DNA from: UBA4416 sp040386075
GTDB taxonomy: Bacteria > Bacteroidota > Bacteroidia > B-17B0 > Aurantibacillaceae
Length of the DNA stretch: 64,000 nt
Direction of reading: 5' to 3'
Assembly (NCBI GenBank): GCA_040386075.1
Contig: JAZKGE010000019.1
Coordinates: forward strand, 62,001-126,000
Shown: positions 62,987 through 64,000 of the stretch, in pieces
How the letters are laid out: each line of letters begins with the position of its first letter
Position numbering within the stretch: position 1 is the first letter of the stretch
Position numbers and translations under genes: made by a program
The notes under the pieces: model-generated
Database searches by the model: none
What the model was told of the DNA's origin: nothing
What the model saw: the letters and a program-made list of their open reading frames with translations, nothing else

Positions 62987-63664
62987 ATGAAAAACAACAT
63001 ACTAAGATCAGTATTATTCTTGGGCTGCTTATTTGCAGGGCTACAGGCTAATGCACAGGATACGATTTATTACAAAGCTTCCAATAGTAATATTGTAGTA
63101 ATAGTTAAAGAAGTTACACAAACCGAAGTAAAGTATAAAAAAGCAGAGATGCCCGATGGCCCAACGTATGTGCTCAATAAAAGTGATATTTCGAAAATAG
63201 TTTATAAGAACGGTTATACCGAAGTTATAAAAGAGCCGGTTGCAGAACCTGCATCCGTTGCCGACCAGCCTTATACTGTAACGTATGTTCCGTCTCCGGT
63301 AAATTTGGAAAAGATCAGTTACGATGATACAAAACGAAGGAACAAATATATGATCAATCTCATCGACAGGCATCCGAATCCGGAACGAAAGCCGGCCTTA
63401 ATGTCAACTTTGTCAGGAATGAAAAAGATGAAAGCCGGTCAGGATGCAACCCGAACTGTAGGAATTGTTTTCGGCGGCGTTACTATTGTTACAGGTGCAT
63501 TTACTGCTTTGTTCTATGCATTTGATTCTAGTGCCGGCGATGCTATTTTACCTGTCCCTGTTGCAGCAGGCGCTATCGCATTGATCTCTACAGCTGCTGC
63601 AATTACATTCAACATCAATTTAAGAAAAAAAAGACACAAGTTTGTTGACCAGTATAATCAATAA
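62987..63664 (+). CDS. Secreted protein of unknown function (tandem paralogue 2)
   Basis: Another 225-residue protein with the same layout: signal peptide to NAQ, then DTIYYKASNSNIVVIVKEVTQTEVKYKK...YVLNKSDISKIVYKNGYTEV, a Pro/Thr-rich linker and two late hydrophobic segments. It follows paralogue 1 by 10 bases, so it is co-transcribed. Function unknown. Confidence 0.72.
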   Translation: MKNNILRSVLFLGCLFAGLQANAQDTIYYKASNSNIVVIVKEVTQTEVKYKKAEMPDGPTYVLNKSDISKIVYKNGYTEVIKEPVAEPASVADQPYTVTYVPSPVNLEKISYDDTKRRNKYMINLIDRHPNPERKPALMSTLSGMKKMKAGQDATRTVGIVFGGVTIVTGAFTALFYAFDSSAGDAILPVPVAAGAIALISTAAAITFNINLRKKRHKFVDQYNQ

Positions 63665-64000
63665 ATATTCAGCGCTCCTCTTTCTTATTTTTTTAAGTGC
63701 AATATACTGCGCACAGGATACTATTTTTACAAATTCATCTCAATCTTTATTAGTGCGGGTTTTAGAGATCTCGAAAACGGAAGTATCGTATAAGAATTTT
63801 TTTAATCCGGATGGGATCGTTAGAGTACTTAGCAACGACCAGATCTTAAGGATCGTGTATGAGAATGGAAAAGAAGAATCCCGCTTCCAGCTAAAACAAA
63901 AAACAGCCGGTAGTCCTTCTCCATTAACCATGTTTGTTATTGAAGAAAAATACATTGCATTAAATAATAAAGATATCACGCACAAAGCAGCTTTCAAGAT
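63645..64000 (+). CDS. Secreted protein (tandem paralogue 3), 3' end outside window
   Basis: Translated by me from TTG at 63645, overlapping the end of paralogue 2 by 20 bases. The reading (LTSIINKYSALLFLIFLSAI, then YCAQDTIFTNSSQSLLVRVL, EISKTEVSYKNFFNPDGIVR) repeats the beta module of the two preceding genes and continues to the window edge without a stop. The signal peptide is present. TTG is the best start I can see; the true start could differ. Confidence 0.65.
   Translation, partial: MTSIINKYSALLFLIFLSAIYCAQDTIFTNSSQSLLVRVLEISKTEVSYKNFFNPDGIVRVLSNDQILRIVYENGKEESRFQLKQKTAGSPSPLTMFVIEEKYIALNNKDITHKAAFK

Overview
The window is chromosomal DNA of a member of the Bacteroidota, in the Sphingobacteriales/Flavobacteriales/Chitinophagales range; I cannot place it more finely from sequence alone. 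The evidence is AT-rich DNA, TAnnTTTG-type -7 promoter boxes, several secreted proteins with a type IX secretion (T9SS) C-terminal sorting domain plus a PorT/SprT homologue, a flavobacterial-type tyrosine ammonia-lyase, a three-gene SdhCAB operon and very few non-ATG starts. There is no rRNA, CRISPR array, prophage or transposase gene. One tRNA (Cys) is present.

Layout. 1-3 kb: edge of a probable flexirubin/aryl-pigment locus (tyrosine ammonia-lyase running off the left edge, aromatic O-methyltransferase) and a group III truncated haemoglobin. 3-13.5 kb: isoleucyl-tRNA synthetase with a swapped GIHH signature, an H1-like/DksA-like fusion, lspA, porT, a FAD oxidoreductase whose gene has absorbed a palindromic repeat, and NDH-2. 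13.5-20.7 kb: hemJ, M1 peptidase, thioesterase, heptosyltransferase and heptose epimerase (LPS core), tatD, a UbiA-like membrane protein. 20.7-25.6 kb: three T9SS cargo proteins in a row. 25.8-31.2 kb: nadD, holB and the succinate dehydrogenase operon. 31.6-41.7 kb: a lipid-modification cluster (DUF1295, two cyclopropane-synthase-type methyltransferases, alpha/beta hydrolase, amine-oxidase-type flavoprotein, DUF1365, GPH-family transporter, retinol-saturase-like flavoprotein), interrupted by three copies of a purine-rich inverted-arm repeat, one of which encloses a four-helix-bundle gene. 41.7-45.9 kb: a giant TPR-GAF4-PP2C signalling protein.

45.9-55 kb is an accessory-looking stretch: single stress or small-protein genes (AlkB, ferritin, universal stress protein, acidic small proteins, SRPBCC, ArsR) separated by dense non-coding repeats. 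The most interesting is a structured element present in three clear copies with the same ends, the same internal hairpin and the same core, plus a 162-bp nested palindrome and a pair of direct repeats flanking alkB. At 54-55 kb an ArsR regulator faces two near-identical 24-bp palindromes that precede two very small Cys-containing proteins absent from ordinary gene calls.

55-64 kb: PAS histidine kinase, secreted nuclease, TPM protein, 3-methyladenine glycosylase, secreted Ntn-hydrolase-TPR protein, tRNA-Cys, methionine aminotransferase, and a tandem array of three related secreted proteins that runs off the right edge.

All functional statements come from reading motifs and recalling families; no search was run.
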